Source: Ridgeia piscesae (taxonomy: Eukaryota; Annelida; Polychaeta; Sabellida; Siboglinidae). From it: DNA of 64,000 nucleotides. Positions within the stretch are counted from its first letter, which is position 1, and every line of letters begins with the position of its first letter. Positions 47,849 through 60,351 of this stretch are shown here, piece by piece. The stretch covers positions 244,501-308,500 of the forward strand of contig JAODUO010000078.1 of the NCBI GenBank assembly GCA_025642075.2. The letters are read 5' to 3'. The notes under the pieces are model-generated. The model saw nothing but the letters and a program-made list of their open reading frames with translations. It had not been told where the DNA came from and searched no databases. The position numbers and the translations under genes are program-made.

Positions 47849-50800
47849 GTACGCGGAGTGATTTCTGTTACAACACAATGTTCGTTTTATGTGAATTGAT
47901 ATGAATGCGGCGAATAAGACATGTGGGTGTTTGATGCTGTGTGTTTGTTGCTCCAGCCCATGTGGGTGTTTGATGCTGTGTGTTTGTTGCTTCAGCCCAT
48001 GTGGGTGTTTGATGCTGTGTGTTTGTTGCTTCAGCCCATGTGTGTGTTTGATGCTGTGTGTTTGTTGCTTCAGCCCATGTGTGTGTTTGATGCTGTGTGT
48101 TTGTTGCTTCAGCCCATGTGGGTGTTTGATGCTGTGTGTTTGTTGCTTCAGCCCATGTGTGTGTTTGATGCTGTGTGTTTGTTGCTTCAGCCCATGTGGG
48201 TGTTTGATGCTGTGTGTTTGTTGCTTCAGCCCATGTGGGTGTTTGATGCTGTGTGTTTGTTGCTTCAGCCCATGTGGGTGTTTGATGCTGTGTGTTTGTT
48301 GCTTCAGCCCATGTGTGTGTTTGATGCTGTGTGTTTGTTGCTTCAGCCCATGTGGGTGTTTGATGCTGTGTGTTTGTTGCTTCAGCCCATGTGTGTGTTT
48401 GATGCTGTGTGTTTGTTGCTTCAGCCCATGTGTGTGTTTGATGCTGTGTGTTTGTTGCTTCAGCCCATGTGTGTGTTTGATGCTGTGTGTTTGTTGCTTC
48501 AGCCCATGTGGGTGTTTGATGCTGTGTGTTTATTGCTTCAGCCCATGTGGGTGTTTGATGCTGTGTGTTTGTTGCTTCAGCCCATGTGTGTGTTTGATGC
48601 TGTGTGTTTGTTGCTTCAGCCCATGTGGGTGTTTGATGCTGTGTGTTTGTTGCTTCAGCCCATGTGTGTGTTTGATGCTGTGTGTTTGTTGCTTCAGCCC
48701 ATGTGGGTGTTTGATGCTGTGTGTTTGTTGCTTCAGCCCATGTGTGTGTTTGATGCTGTATGTTTGTTGCTTCAGCCCATGTGGGTGTTTGATGCTGTGT
48801 GTTTGTTGCTTCAGCCCATGTGGGTGTTTGATGCTGTGTGTTTGTTGCTTCAGCCCATGTGGGTGTTTGATGCTGTGTGTTTGTTGCTTCAGCCCATGTG
48901 GGTGTTTGATGCTGTGTGTTTGTTGCTTCAGCCCATGTGGGCGTTTGATGCTGTGTGTTTGTTGCTTCAGCCCATGTGTGTGTTTGATGCTGTGTGTTTG
49001 TTGCTTCAGCCCATGTGTGTGTTTGATGCTGTGTGTTTGTTGCTTCAGCCCATGTGGGTGTTTGATGCTGTGTGTTTGTTGCTTCAGCCCATGTGGGCGT
49101 TTGATGCTGTGTGTTTGTTGCTTCAGCCCATGTGTGTGTTTGATGCTGTGTGTTTGTTGCTTCAGCCCATGTGTGTGTTTGATGCTGTGTGTTTGTTGCT
49201 TCAGCCCATGTGTGTGTTTGTTGCTTCAGCCCATGTGTGTGTTTGATGCTGTGTGTTTGTTGCTTCAGCCCATGTGGGTGTTTGATGCTGTGTGTTTGTT
49301 GCTTCAGCCCATGTGGGTGTTTGATGATGTGTGTTTGTTGCTTCAGCCCATGTGGGTGTTTGATGCTGTGTGTTTGTTGCTTCAGCCCTTGTGGGTGTTT
49401 GATGATGTGTATTTGTTGCTTCAGCCCATGTGGGTGTCTGATGCTGTGTGTTTGTTGCTTCAGCCCTTGTGGGTGTTTGATGATGTGTGTTTGTTGCTTC
49501 AGCCCATGTGGGTGTTTGATGCTGTGTGTTTGTTGCTTCAGCCCATGTGGGTGTTTGATGCTGTGTGTTTGTTGCTTCAGCCCTTGTGGGTGTTTGATGA
49601 TGTGTGCTTGTTGCTTCAGCCCATGTGGGTGTTTGATGCTGTGTGTTTGTTGCTTCAGCCCTTGTGGGTGTTTGATGATGTGTGTTTGTTGCTTCAGCCC
49701 ATGTGGGTGTTTGATGCTGTGTGTTTGTTGCTTCAGCCCTTGTGGGTGTTTGATGCTGTGTGTTTGTTGCTTCAGCCCATGTGGGTGTTTGATGATGTGT
49801 GTTTGTTGCTTCAGCCCATGTGGGTGTTTGATGCTGTGTGTTTGTTGCTTCAGCCCTTGTGGGTGTTTGATGATGTGTGTTTGTTGCTTCAGCCCATGTG
49901 GGTGTTTGATGATGTGTGTTTGTTGCTTCAGCCCATGTGGGTGTTTGATGATGTGTGTTTGTTGCTTCAGCCCATGTGGGTGTTTGATGCTGTGTGTTTG
50001 TTGCTTCAGCCCATGTGGGTGTTTGATGCTGTGTGTTTGTTGCTTCAGCCCATGTGGGTGTTTGATGATGTGTGTTTGTTGCTTCAGCCCATGTGGGTGT
50101 TTGATGATGTGTGTTTGTTGCTTCAGCCCATGTGGGTGTTTGATGCTGTGTGTTTGTTGCTTCAGCCCATGTGGGTGTTTGATGCTGTATGTTTATTGTT
50201 TCAGCCCATGTGGGTGTTTGATGATGAGCTGGACCAGATGGTGCAGCGAGAAATCACCTTCGTGCCAGGGCTCTACAAGATCTTTGATGAAATCCTAGGT
50301 GGGTGTCCGTGTCCCCTCGCTCTTTCTTCTTGCCCGCTTCTCCCTTGCGACAGCCACTAGACACCATTGTTCCATGTTTTTCTCATATTCAACCATGGCA
50401 GTGATCGAGGGGGCATTGACAACAGAAAGGGTATTTATGGGAGACTCCATTTTGCGAAAGACAGACAGGACATTAAGCAAAGGAGAAGACGTTGTTGTTT
50501 GTCTTCCGGGGGCTAGGATAGAGCATGTGACTGAACGGGTAGAGAAACTGCAAGAGGATGGCAATTAACTCGCTAGTAGAGCAGATGTGTGAAGAAGGAG
50601 TTGGATTTGTGCGGATACTTTGTTGGGAAAGAAGACATTAAACTTTAGGCACAGAATGCTGTAATTGTTATTGTAAGCGTGAAAAATATAACTGTACACT
50701 TCAAATTGCCTTCAAATTGCCGCGTCTCATTCATCTGTTTACAGTGAACGCTGCTGACAATAAACAGAGAGACAAAAACATGAGCTGCATCAAAGTCGAC

Positions 50801-53800
50801 ATTGTTCCGTAAGCGCCTGTGATTGTACTGAAACCGTCACGTGCATGCCATATATGATCGTTCATGTTTTGATGGATAGAAAATATATAATGACTTATTA
50901 AGATGTGCTAGTTCACCTATGTGTAAGTTAGTTGTAATAATGTGACTTTTTATAGTCATGCATTTTTTTAAGTTAGTTTTTTATATGCAGGTGTAAGTCT
51001 TCAAGTACGGATAGTGCTAAAAAGAAAGGAAGAATTGATGCATATTGAACACTTAATGTAACTGGACTGTTGATAATCTGTGTGTGTTCAGGTTTCAGAA
51101 CATTGGGGACAACTTGTTTTAGTGTTTTTTGTAAAGAAATGATGTATGCTCAGATTAGCATCCAGTTTGAAGTGACTCTGACAGTTGTTGCATTGTTTGA
51201 AGGGAGCAGAACAAACTAAGGATCTGGAACAATGGCAAGGGCATTCCCGTAGTGATGCACAAGGGAGAGAACATGTTTGTGCCAACGATGATATTTGGCC
51301 ATCTGCTGACGTCGAGCAATTTTGATGACACAGAGAAGAAAGTCACAGGTAGGAGGGTGGGTCGGTGGTGAAACGAGACCATTCAGCTGTCGGCCATTTT
51401 ATTTGCTGCGTATTGTGCTGGGATTTGTTGGTATATGACGAGGGGATTTTTGATATTCAGTTCAGGTTAAAGTATCATGTCAAATTTTCACATGATAATT
51501 TTGCTGCCACTGATCCATTGTTTTGTCCATTTAGATACCTCACCCATCTCTATCTGCCATCTGCTTGTCTCTCCTCACCACAGTCCTCTAGCTCCATAAC
51601 ATTCAAATGACAAATTGGTTTCAAGGCAAGCAGTCTGTGATGTTCGCCTGTTCCACGTCTACAGCAAGTAACAGAACATCCCTGTGCCGACTGTCACTGT
51701 CGACCTGGTGTCAGCTAAGTTTTAAGAAAACAAAACAGTTTTCGACATCCAGTCACATGTCCTGAGTGGCCTGTTGTTTCCGCAGGTGGGCGCAACGGTT
51801 ACGGAGCAAAATTATGCAACGTGTTCAGCACCAAGTTTGTAGTGGAGACACAGTGTGCAGAATTTGGGAAGTCATTCCGTCAGGTGAGTGTTATACTGAC
51901 TCTTGTCACGTGTCACATCTGTCATGCCGGGAACTCCCGCAAACATGTAAAGATAGTTTTTGTCTTTAATATTCGTGCCAGTAGCAAAACTGTACCAAAT
52001 TATGGGTCGGTTCTTCACACCGTCGTGTCGATCAGCGAAATGACGATACTTTTGATTTGGTCTAAAATAGCACTGCATTTATGATCAGGTGTAGACCGTG
52101 TGGTAAGGACACGTCGGGCGTATAGATTTATTAAGCAGCGTAAAGAAATATGTTTGACTAACGCGATGGTGTTGTCATGGTGTCAGTATGTGTACTGTGT
52201 ATATATCAACATTCCGTGACGTCGTTAAATGTAGGGAGTTTTTCAGCAGAGGAATTTTCCATGTTGTTTATACGATTCAGTGTAGTTAACGTTGCGTTTC
52301 ACCGTTTAACTTGTATCTTCCCACACGTCACTGCAGTCGTGGTCCAACAACATGTCAAACGCAGGCGAGCCAAAGATTGGCGTGTCGAAAGGCGATGACT
52401 TCACAGCGATCACGTTCCACCCAGACCTGGACAAGTTTGGCATGGAGACGCTTGATAAGGACATTGTGGACCTGTTCAAGAGGCGGGCATACGACATCGC
52501 CGCCTGCGCACGCGGCGTCCGCATATTCCTCAACGGCAAGAAGCTCCCCGTAAGTGCTGCGACTTTACTACTAGTGGACAGGAGTGGAGATGCAGGGCTT
52601 GACTGATGCTAGTAGGGTGAGGCAGGTTTCAGGTGCGTTCAGTGAATGAAACAAGGGCGTATGTCATGTGTTTGTGATGTATGTAGAGAAGTCTAATGCC
52701 CCTTGCAGTGGAATCACCGTAGGCACTTGTGACTACACAGACATTCCTGTAGGTCCCAGGTGTAATTGTGGTGAGGGAGTTTATAAATAAAATCAATTAA
52801 CGTATGCCGCAGGTCGGGAATTGCCAGGAAATGATAAAACGGTCGATTTTTAATAAAGTGGATTTTCAGATCGAACGATGTATTCCACACATGTTGCTAA
52901 CTTTATTTCACTGAATTCGTCCTAAAAGTGTCAAAAAACGATTAAATATGTCGCTACCCAACTTGCTGCTAATGTCGTTATGGCGGATGGACTTTTAAAT
53001 CGACGGAAACGGGCCAACTTTCAGCGCGCTCAAACGTAAACATTGCTCCTTGCAAAGCGGCCATGTTTGGTATCGTCGTGTTGGAAATGATCCCTTCTGT
53101 ATGCTGCCGAAGTCAAAAGTCGACGACATCCGTACATAAATTAGTTATCGGCGGCGAAAGTGCCGCAAAACTATCCAATCACCAACTGTCTGAGCCGGTT
53201 GCTTGGCAGCCCGACCTCACCCGAACCATATATGGTGATTGCGGTCACGTAGCTATTTAAAATTGACCTTATGCAACGACGCCAGCCAATCACGGTGCGG
53301 CTTCAAGATGATTGACCTGTATGTGTCATGGCGTCCGATCGACGAAGGTTCCGTAGTGTTCACCAATTTTAAAGAAAGAAACGACACAATAAACGCAAAT
53401 GAGCTGAATGCGCGGGAGGTTGCATGAACAGCCTGCATGACGCTGTTCAATCGCGCAACGGACCCGCGGAAGTGGCAGCATACGGGGAAAGAAACGGCGA
53501 CGTCGGGCTGGCGTTGCTATGCCGCGTAGGCTACGTACTGAATATGGTTTACACACTTTCATTATATATTTACCACATGTTGCTGGTATAAAAAACAGTC
53601 ATAATGGTGACTTTACACTGGTGTTATTAAAAATATTTGATGTTCATTTGGTTTTTTGCCGTTTTCTCAAAACTTACTTTTCGACAATATTGCAATTTTG
53701 CGGGAGGTCTCCCGTAAAAAGTAACAAAGTTAGGAGTCTGATATTTTTACCACGTATTCCTTACAGTACAGTGAGGGCAATGATGCTTTAAACATGATAG

Positions 53801-56800
53801 CTTTTATACGAAGATTTTTATTGATGACTGAAGTTGTTATAATATTTGGAAAAATGTAAATAATTCTTCGCAACTTCTTTTTGATAATAAATTTTGTAAG
53901 GGATTGAACAAAAACAGCATTATTGCACTCAACAACACTTCAGTGATTCATGACAAACAAAAAAGAAGGAAACAAGTGCTTAGTTTTTCTGCAAGACCTC
54001 CCGCAAAATCATGCATACCTATTTTCACAGAAAAGCCGGTTGCCATGGTTACCATTATGCAAATGAGATGAAATTATACAGTTGGTCATCTTTTCCCACC
54101 AGACATACATCCTGAAAGTTTTATTAAGATTGCTTCTCTGGTTGTTGAGATATCATCAGAATCCATTTCCCGACCAGTGTCCTACCTTAAGAACCACTGT
54201 GGGTTTCCATCAACAAATCATAAGTTGTCTTGCGCATGTCACCAAGCTAGGCTGACTGAATGTCACCAAGCTGGACTGGCTGGGGTCATCAAACTGGACT
54301 GACTGGGGTCATCAAACTGGACTGACTGAGGTAATCAAACTGGACTGGCTGAGTGTCACCAAGCTATAATGACTGGACAACAAGCTGGACTGGCTGAGTG
54401 TCATCAAGCTGGACTGGCTGAGTGTCACCAAGCTAGACTGGCTGGACAACAAGCTGGACTGGCTGAGTGTCACCAAGCTATAATGACTGGACAACAAGCT
54501 GGACTGACTGAGTTAACTCTTGTTGGCTGCAGGTGAAGAACTTCCGCGAGTATGTGTCGATGTACACAAAGGGCAAGGTGGACGAGGCTGACCAGCCCCT
54601 CAAGGTGGTCAGCGAGGCTGTCAATGACCGCTGGGAGGTGGCTCTGGCCCTCAGTGACAAGGGCTTTCAACAAGTCAGCTTTGTCAACAGTATTGCCACC
54701 ACGAAGGTAACTCACAGGTGTCATTTTCTACAATGTTTGTTGGTATTTGTTGTCAGTATAGGTGTGACAGCATTTTGTTCAGGTCATGATTATACATTTT
54801 ATTAAAACAAATTCTTCCTACTTATTTGCATATGTTTATGTTATACTTAAAATCTAAACCTTTAAAATCAGAACACATAATTTGCAATCGTTAGGAAACT
54901 TTCATACATTTTACTTATAACTGAGTCGTATGCACATTCATGTGTGTGTGTATGTGTGTGTAAAATGACCTTATACTACATAGTGAAGGTACTGTGTAAA
55001 AAGCCCAATAATGTGGATGTGTAAATCCTTGATAACACATGTGCTTAAGGAGCTGATCTTGTTATTGCGCATGATTGGTTTCCGAATCAAGTACTTCATG
55101 TTTTGCATTATTGGTTGGGAGTAGGGACATATTAAGTAGAGGCACTGCATGGATCAACCAGTCGCCATGCAGCGTTTCTAACTGTCACAGACCTGGTATA
55201 TAATTAGTTGGTAACTGCGAGATTTGACCTTTGTGTACTATAGGGTGGACGACATGTGGACTACATCGCTGACCAGCTGACCTCTAAACTGATTGAAGTG
55301 GTGAAGAAGAAAGAGAAGAAGAGTGGATTGCAGATCAAACCATTCCAGGTGAACGACGTCCTTCTTGTGTACTCTATTCAATGTGCATTTATTTTAACTG
55401 CTGCATTTTGAGTGAACCCTCTACCCCGAGGGATATTAACCCATTTTATCCTGAAGCTAGTGCAGACGAGTTGCAGCCAGTTCCTGATCATTTCCTCAAA
55501 CCAATCTGTCAGCATTAAAAAAATGACAGGCCTTCATTTAAAATGGACATAACTTTATTATTTCTCAATCAATTTTTAAATGTGATATACCTTTAGAAAG
55601 TAGATAAAATAAACTATACAGTCGCATCAATAAACTCATAGTTTTATCATATATATTATATGTGGCATATGGTAAAACATGTCTAATAAATTCAAACCTA
55701 TGTTGAGGTTTGTCACATTACTTTTCACCCGACATTTTCGCCATGAAGGAAGCAACATGTCAATGAGCAAGTTGAGTTTATTTTATGCATTAATCTCTGC
55801 TGAAAATAAAGGTATACAACTTGTCCACACATCTTGGATAATAATCTCATAATGTAAAATTGTTTGTAATACCCCCACGTCAGTCGACTGAATCGCGTGT
55901 GGCGCCGCTGGGCGGAATTATGCAAATTTTTGAAATAATTTCTGTCAACGATATATAATTCTGTGGCTCATTTCTTATAACTAATAAAGAAGTACTATAA
56001 AGTAACAACTTTGTTCAACATTTCAACATCACTTTATTTATGAAGTAGTTACCGTCGTTAGAAATATTCTTAACTTTGTTTGGCGCCAAAAATACGGCGT
56101 GGAGCGGCGGAAATGGATGCCGTTGTCGGTTGACCCACTTCGATGGCTTCAAAGTATGTCTTCACGGACAAATGTCGCATCAAATACCATAACCATCCAT
56201 CTTATATCGTCTATCCACTTGTCTGCCTTCTTGTCATCACCAGTATGAAGTAAATTAGCGGAGTTATCCTTCAAAATACGTCAACATTTAACGATCTTTG
56301 CGACTCGACGCCATCTTTGATTTCACTTTAGCTTGGGGGTACCCGCTTTGAACTGCAAATACCCACAGAACGGCGCTGATTGGTTGAAAAATATGAGTTT
56401 CCTAGTGATCCCGATATACTGACGTCATTTGGTGTTAACCAGCCAATGGGATTCCAAAACGTCAGAGTGCAGGGAAGCCGTGTCAAGTGCAAACTACGAC
56501 TAGAATCGTATTCCGGATAAAATGGGTTAAAGTGTTAAATAATATCAAACATAAATTAACGTGAATGAGTCTTTCTGTCTGTCATCTGTCTATGATGCAG
56601 GTGGTGCACGTAAGGAAACTAATATCTGTTTTGTTCAGTTAAAATTGCCAGTCTCATATGTAGATGATCTGAATTAGTGCTAAATGAAAAAAAAAACCAA
56701 TAGGACTTTCATCCCTAATGCGTGATGACAGACGAAGCACCAGAAAGGAGAATGTTGCAGCTGTAGGAGAGTGCTGTCTTATGGTCAGTGTGTCTGACTG

Positions 56801-59800
56801 GACGTTGTGATTGTAGATCCGCCAGCACATGTGGGTGTTTGTGAACTGTCTTGTTGAGAACCCAACGTTCGACTCGCAGACGAAGGAGAACATGACTCTG
56901 CAGGCGAAGAACTTTGGCTCGAAGTGCCAGCTGCCGGAGAAGTTCATCCTACAGGTGTGGTTTATAGTGTCACACATTCACCAGGTTTGGTTGTGGGCAC
57001 AAATTCATTAATAATCTGATATTTGCAAGTTTTAGTTCCTGTCTCAAAAATCCAATTTGTCTTAGTGGCCCTTGTGTATAATACTTGTTTGTATGTAAGG
57101 TGTTTTATTTTTATGTATGTTTACAAGTTCTGTAAACTGTGACGCGGTTGAGAAACACGTGTGTGATGTGTGTTACAGGCCAGCAAGTGTGTCGTGGTTG
57201 ATTCACTGTGGTCCCTCAAGTGTGGTGTGTGTTACAGGCCAGCAAGTGTGTCATGGTTGAGTCATTGTGGTCCTACACGTGTGGTGTGGTGTGTGTTACA
57301 GGCCAGCAAGTGTGTCATGGTTGAGTCATTGTGGTCCTACACGTGTGGTGTGGTGTGTGTTACAGGCCAGCAAGTGAGGCGTGGTTGAGTCATTGTGGTC
57401 CTACACGTGTGGTGTGGTGTGTGTTACAGGCCAGCATGTGTGGCGTGGTTGAGTCATTGTGGTCCTACACGTGTGGTGTGGTGTGTGTTACAGGCCAGCA
57501 AGTGTGGCGTGGTTGAGTCATTGTGGTCCTACACGTGTGGTGTGGTGTGTGTTACAGGCCAGCATGTGTGGCGTGGTCGAGTCATTGTGGTCCTACACGT
57601 GTGGTGTGGTGTGTGTTACAGGCCAGCATGTGTGGCGTGGTCGAGTCATTGTGGTCCTACACGTGTGGTGTGGTGTGTGTTACAGGCCAGCAAGTGTGGC
57701 GTGGTTGAGTCATTGTGGTCCTACACGTGTGGTGTGGTGTGTGTTACAGGCCAGCATGTGTGGCGTGGTTGAGTCATTGTGGTCCTACACGTGTGGTGTG
57801 GTGTGTGTTACAGGCCAGCATGTGTGGCGTGGTTGAGTCATTGTAGTCCTACACGTGTGGTGTGGTGTGTGTTACAGGCCAGCATGTGTGGCGTGGTTGA
57901 GTCATTGTGGTCCTACACGTGTGGTGTGGTGTGTGTTACAGGCCAGCAAGTGTGTCGTGGTTGAGTCATTGTGGTCCTACACATGTGGTGTGGTGTGTGT
58001 TACAGGCCAGCAAGTGTGTCGTGGTTGAGTCGTGGTCCTACACGTGTGGTGTGGTGTGTGTTCCAGGCCAGCAAGTGTGTCATGGTTGAGCCACTGTGTT
58101 ACAGGCCAGCAAGTGTGTCATGGTTGAGTCATTGTGGTCCTACACGTGTGGTGTGGTGTGTGTTACAGGCCAGCAAGTGTGTCGTGGTTGAGTCATTGTG
58201 GTCCTACACGTGTGGTGTGGTGTGTGTTACAAGCCAGCAAGTGAGGCGTGGTCGAGTCATTGTGGTCCTACACGTGTGGTGTGGTGTGTGTTACAGGCCA
58301 GCAAGTGTGGCGTGGTCGAGTCATTGTGGTCCTACACGTGTGGTGTGGTGTGTATTACAGGCCAGCAAGTGTGGCGTGGTTGAGTCATTGTGGTCCTACA
58401 CGTGTGGTGTGGTGTGTGTTACAGGCCAGCAAGTGTGTCGTGGTTGAGTCATTGTGGTCCTACACGTGTGGTGTGGTGTGTGTTACAGGCCAGCAAGTGA
58501 GGCGTGGTTGAGTCATTGTGGTCCTACACGTGTGGTGTGGTGTGGTGTGGTGTGTGTTACAGGCCAGCAAGTGTGGCGTGGTTGAGTCATTGTGGTCCTA
58601 CACGTGTGGTGTGGTGTGTGTTACAGGCCAGCAAGTGAGGCGTGGTTGAGTCATTGTGGTCCTACACGTGTGGTGTGGTGTGTGTTACAGGCCAGCAAGT
58701 GAGGCGTGGTTGAGTCATTGTGGTCCTACACGTGTGGTGTGGTGTGTGTTACAGGCCAGCAAGTGAGGCGTGGTTGAGTCATTGTGGTCCTACACGTGTG
58801 GTGTGGTGTGGTGTGTGTTACAGGCCAGCAAGTGAGGCATGGTTGAGTCATTGTGGTCCTACACGTGTGGTGTGGTGTGGTGTGTGTTACAGGCCAGCAA
58901 GTGTGGCGTGGTCGAGTCGGTGCTCACCTGGATGAGGTTCAAGGCTCAGGAGAAGATGAACAAGAAGTGTGCGAGTGCGAAACATTCGAAGCTGAAGGGA
59001 ATCCCCAAGTTGGACGACGCAAACGACGCCGGCACACGCAACTCCCTCGACTGTACCCTCATCCTGACAGAGGGAGACTCAGCCAAGTCCCTTGCCATTG
59101 CAGGGCTTAGCGTGATCGGACGCGACCACTATGGCGTCTTCCCGTTGAGAGGAAAGGTGTTGAATGTGCGTGAGGCGTCACACAAACAGGTGAGGGACTT
59201 GATCTGGCCACAAGATCCACAATACGTTACGCAGCGTGTATTGGAGGTTTGATTATCACTGTGTATTGCAGAGAAAATAGATTGCTACAGTTTTGACTGA
59301 ACAAAATCGTTTTCCTGGGTGGTGTACCTCGGGAAACTATTACCTGTGTTGAAGTGGTTGTGTTAATGGAACTGTTGGAACTAAGGCAGGGGAAATGACA
59401 GTTGACGTTGCTTTGTCATATTCAACAATGCATGGCCGATATTAGACATGTTTACGATTTTGCCTCAATGGACAGGTGTAAAAATAAGTAAGCATTAGAA
59501 GCCTGTTTAATAAAGGTTTTAAACAAATTGTGTCAGTTATAGTAGCAGCCTTACATGTTTTGAACTGTAATAGTTTTGTAATGATTTCGTCGTGCAGCTT
59601 GTCTTCATGTATTTCGGACCATGTCACTACAAATGCATGTGATACAAACGTTACTTTTGTGTAGCAACATAGTATCATAGGTTGCCAATTACTGGTCATC
59701 TGTACTATCAACACGTCTTTAAATAATATAACATAATGAGTGCATTTAATGCAAAGTGTAGGAGGCTACTGATTGGCTGCCACTACTCCGACTGTTAAAA

Positions 59801-60191
59801 TGTGTCCGTTGTAGATAATGGAGAACGCGGAGATCAACAACATGATCAAGATCATCGGGCTGCGCTACAAGGAGAAGTACACGACGATTGAGTCCCTGAA
59901 GACTCTCCGGTACGGACGGATCATGATCATGACGGATCAGGACCAGGACGGATCACATATCAAAGGTCTCCTCATCAACTTCTTCCATCACAACTGGCCA
60001 CAGCTGCTGCAGCAGAACTTCATTGAGGAGTTCATCACGCCCATCATCAAGGTACGCGGCCGGGTGTCGAGGGAGACGGGCGATGGTTGGGGAGTAAGGG
60101 GAGGCGCGATAGGGTAATGGCAGTTTGGGATTTTTGTAGATTTTTTCATAATTTAGTTAATTTTTTACACACTATATATATATATATATAT

Positions 60192-60242
<51 letters not shown>

Positions 60243-60259
60243 ATTATATAATATATTAT

Positions 60260-60351
<92 letters not shown>

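Noticed and set aside
47901..50360. 819-codon open frame rich in cysteine
   Set aside because: It is the translation of the 39-bp minisatellite (unit a multiple of three, no stop) running into TOP2 exon 3; only 50205-50298 is conserved coding sequence.
57170..58511. Overlapping 60-158-codon frames spaced 64 bases apart
   Set aside because: Each is the same 64-bp repeat in a shifted frame; none extends conserved TOP2 sequence except the exon at 58893.
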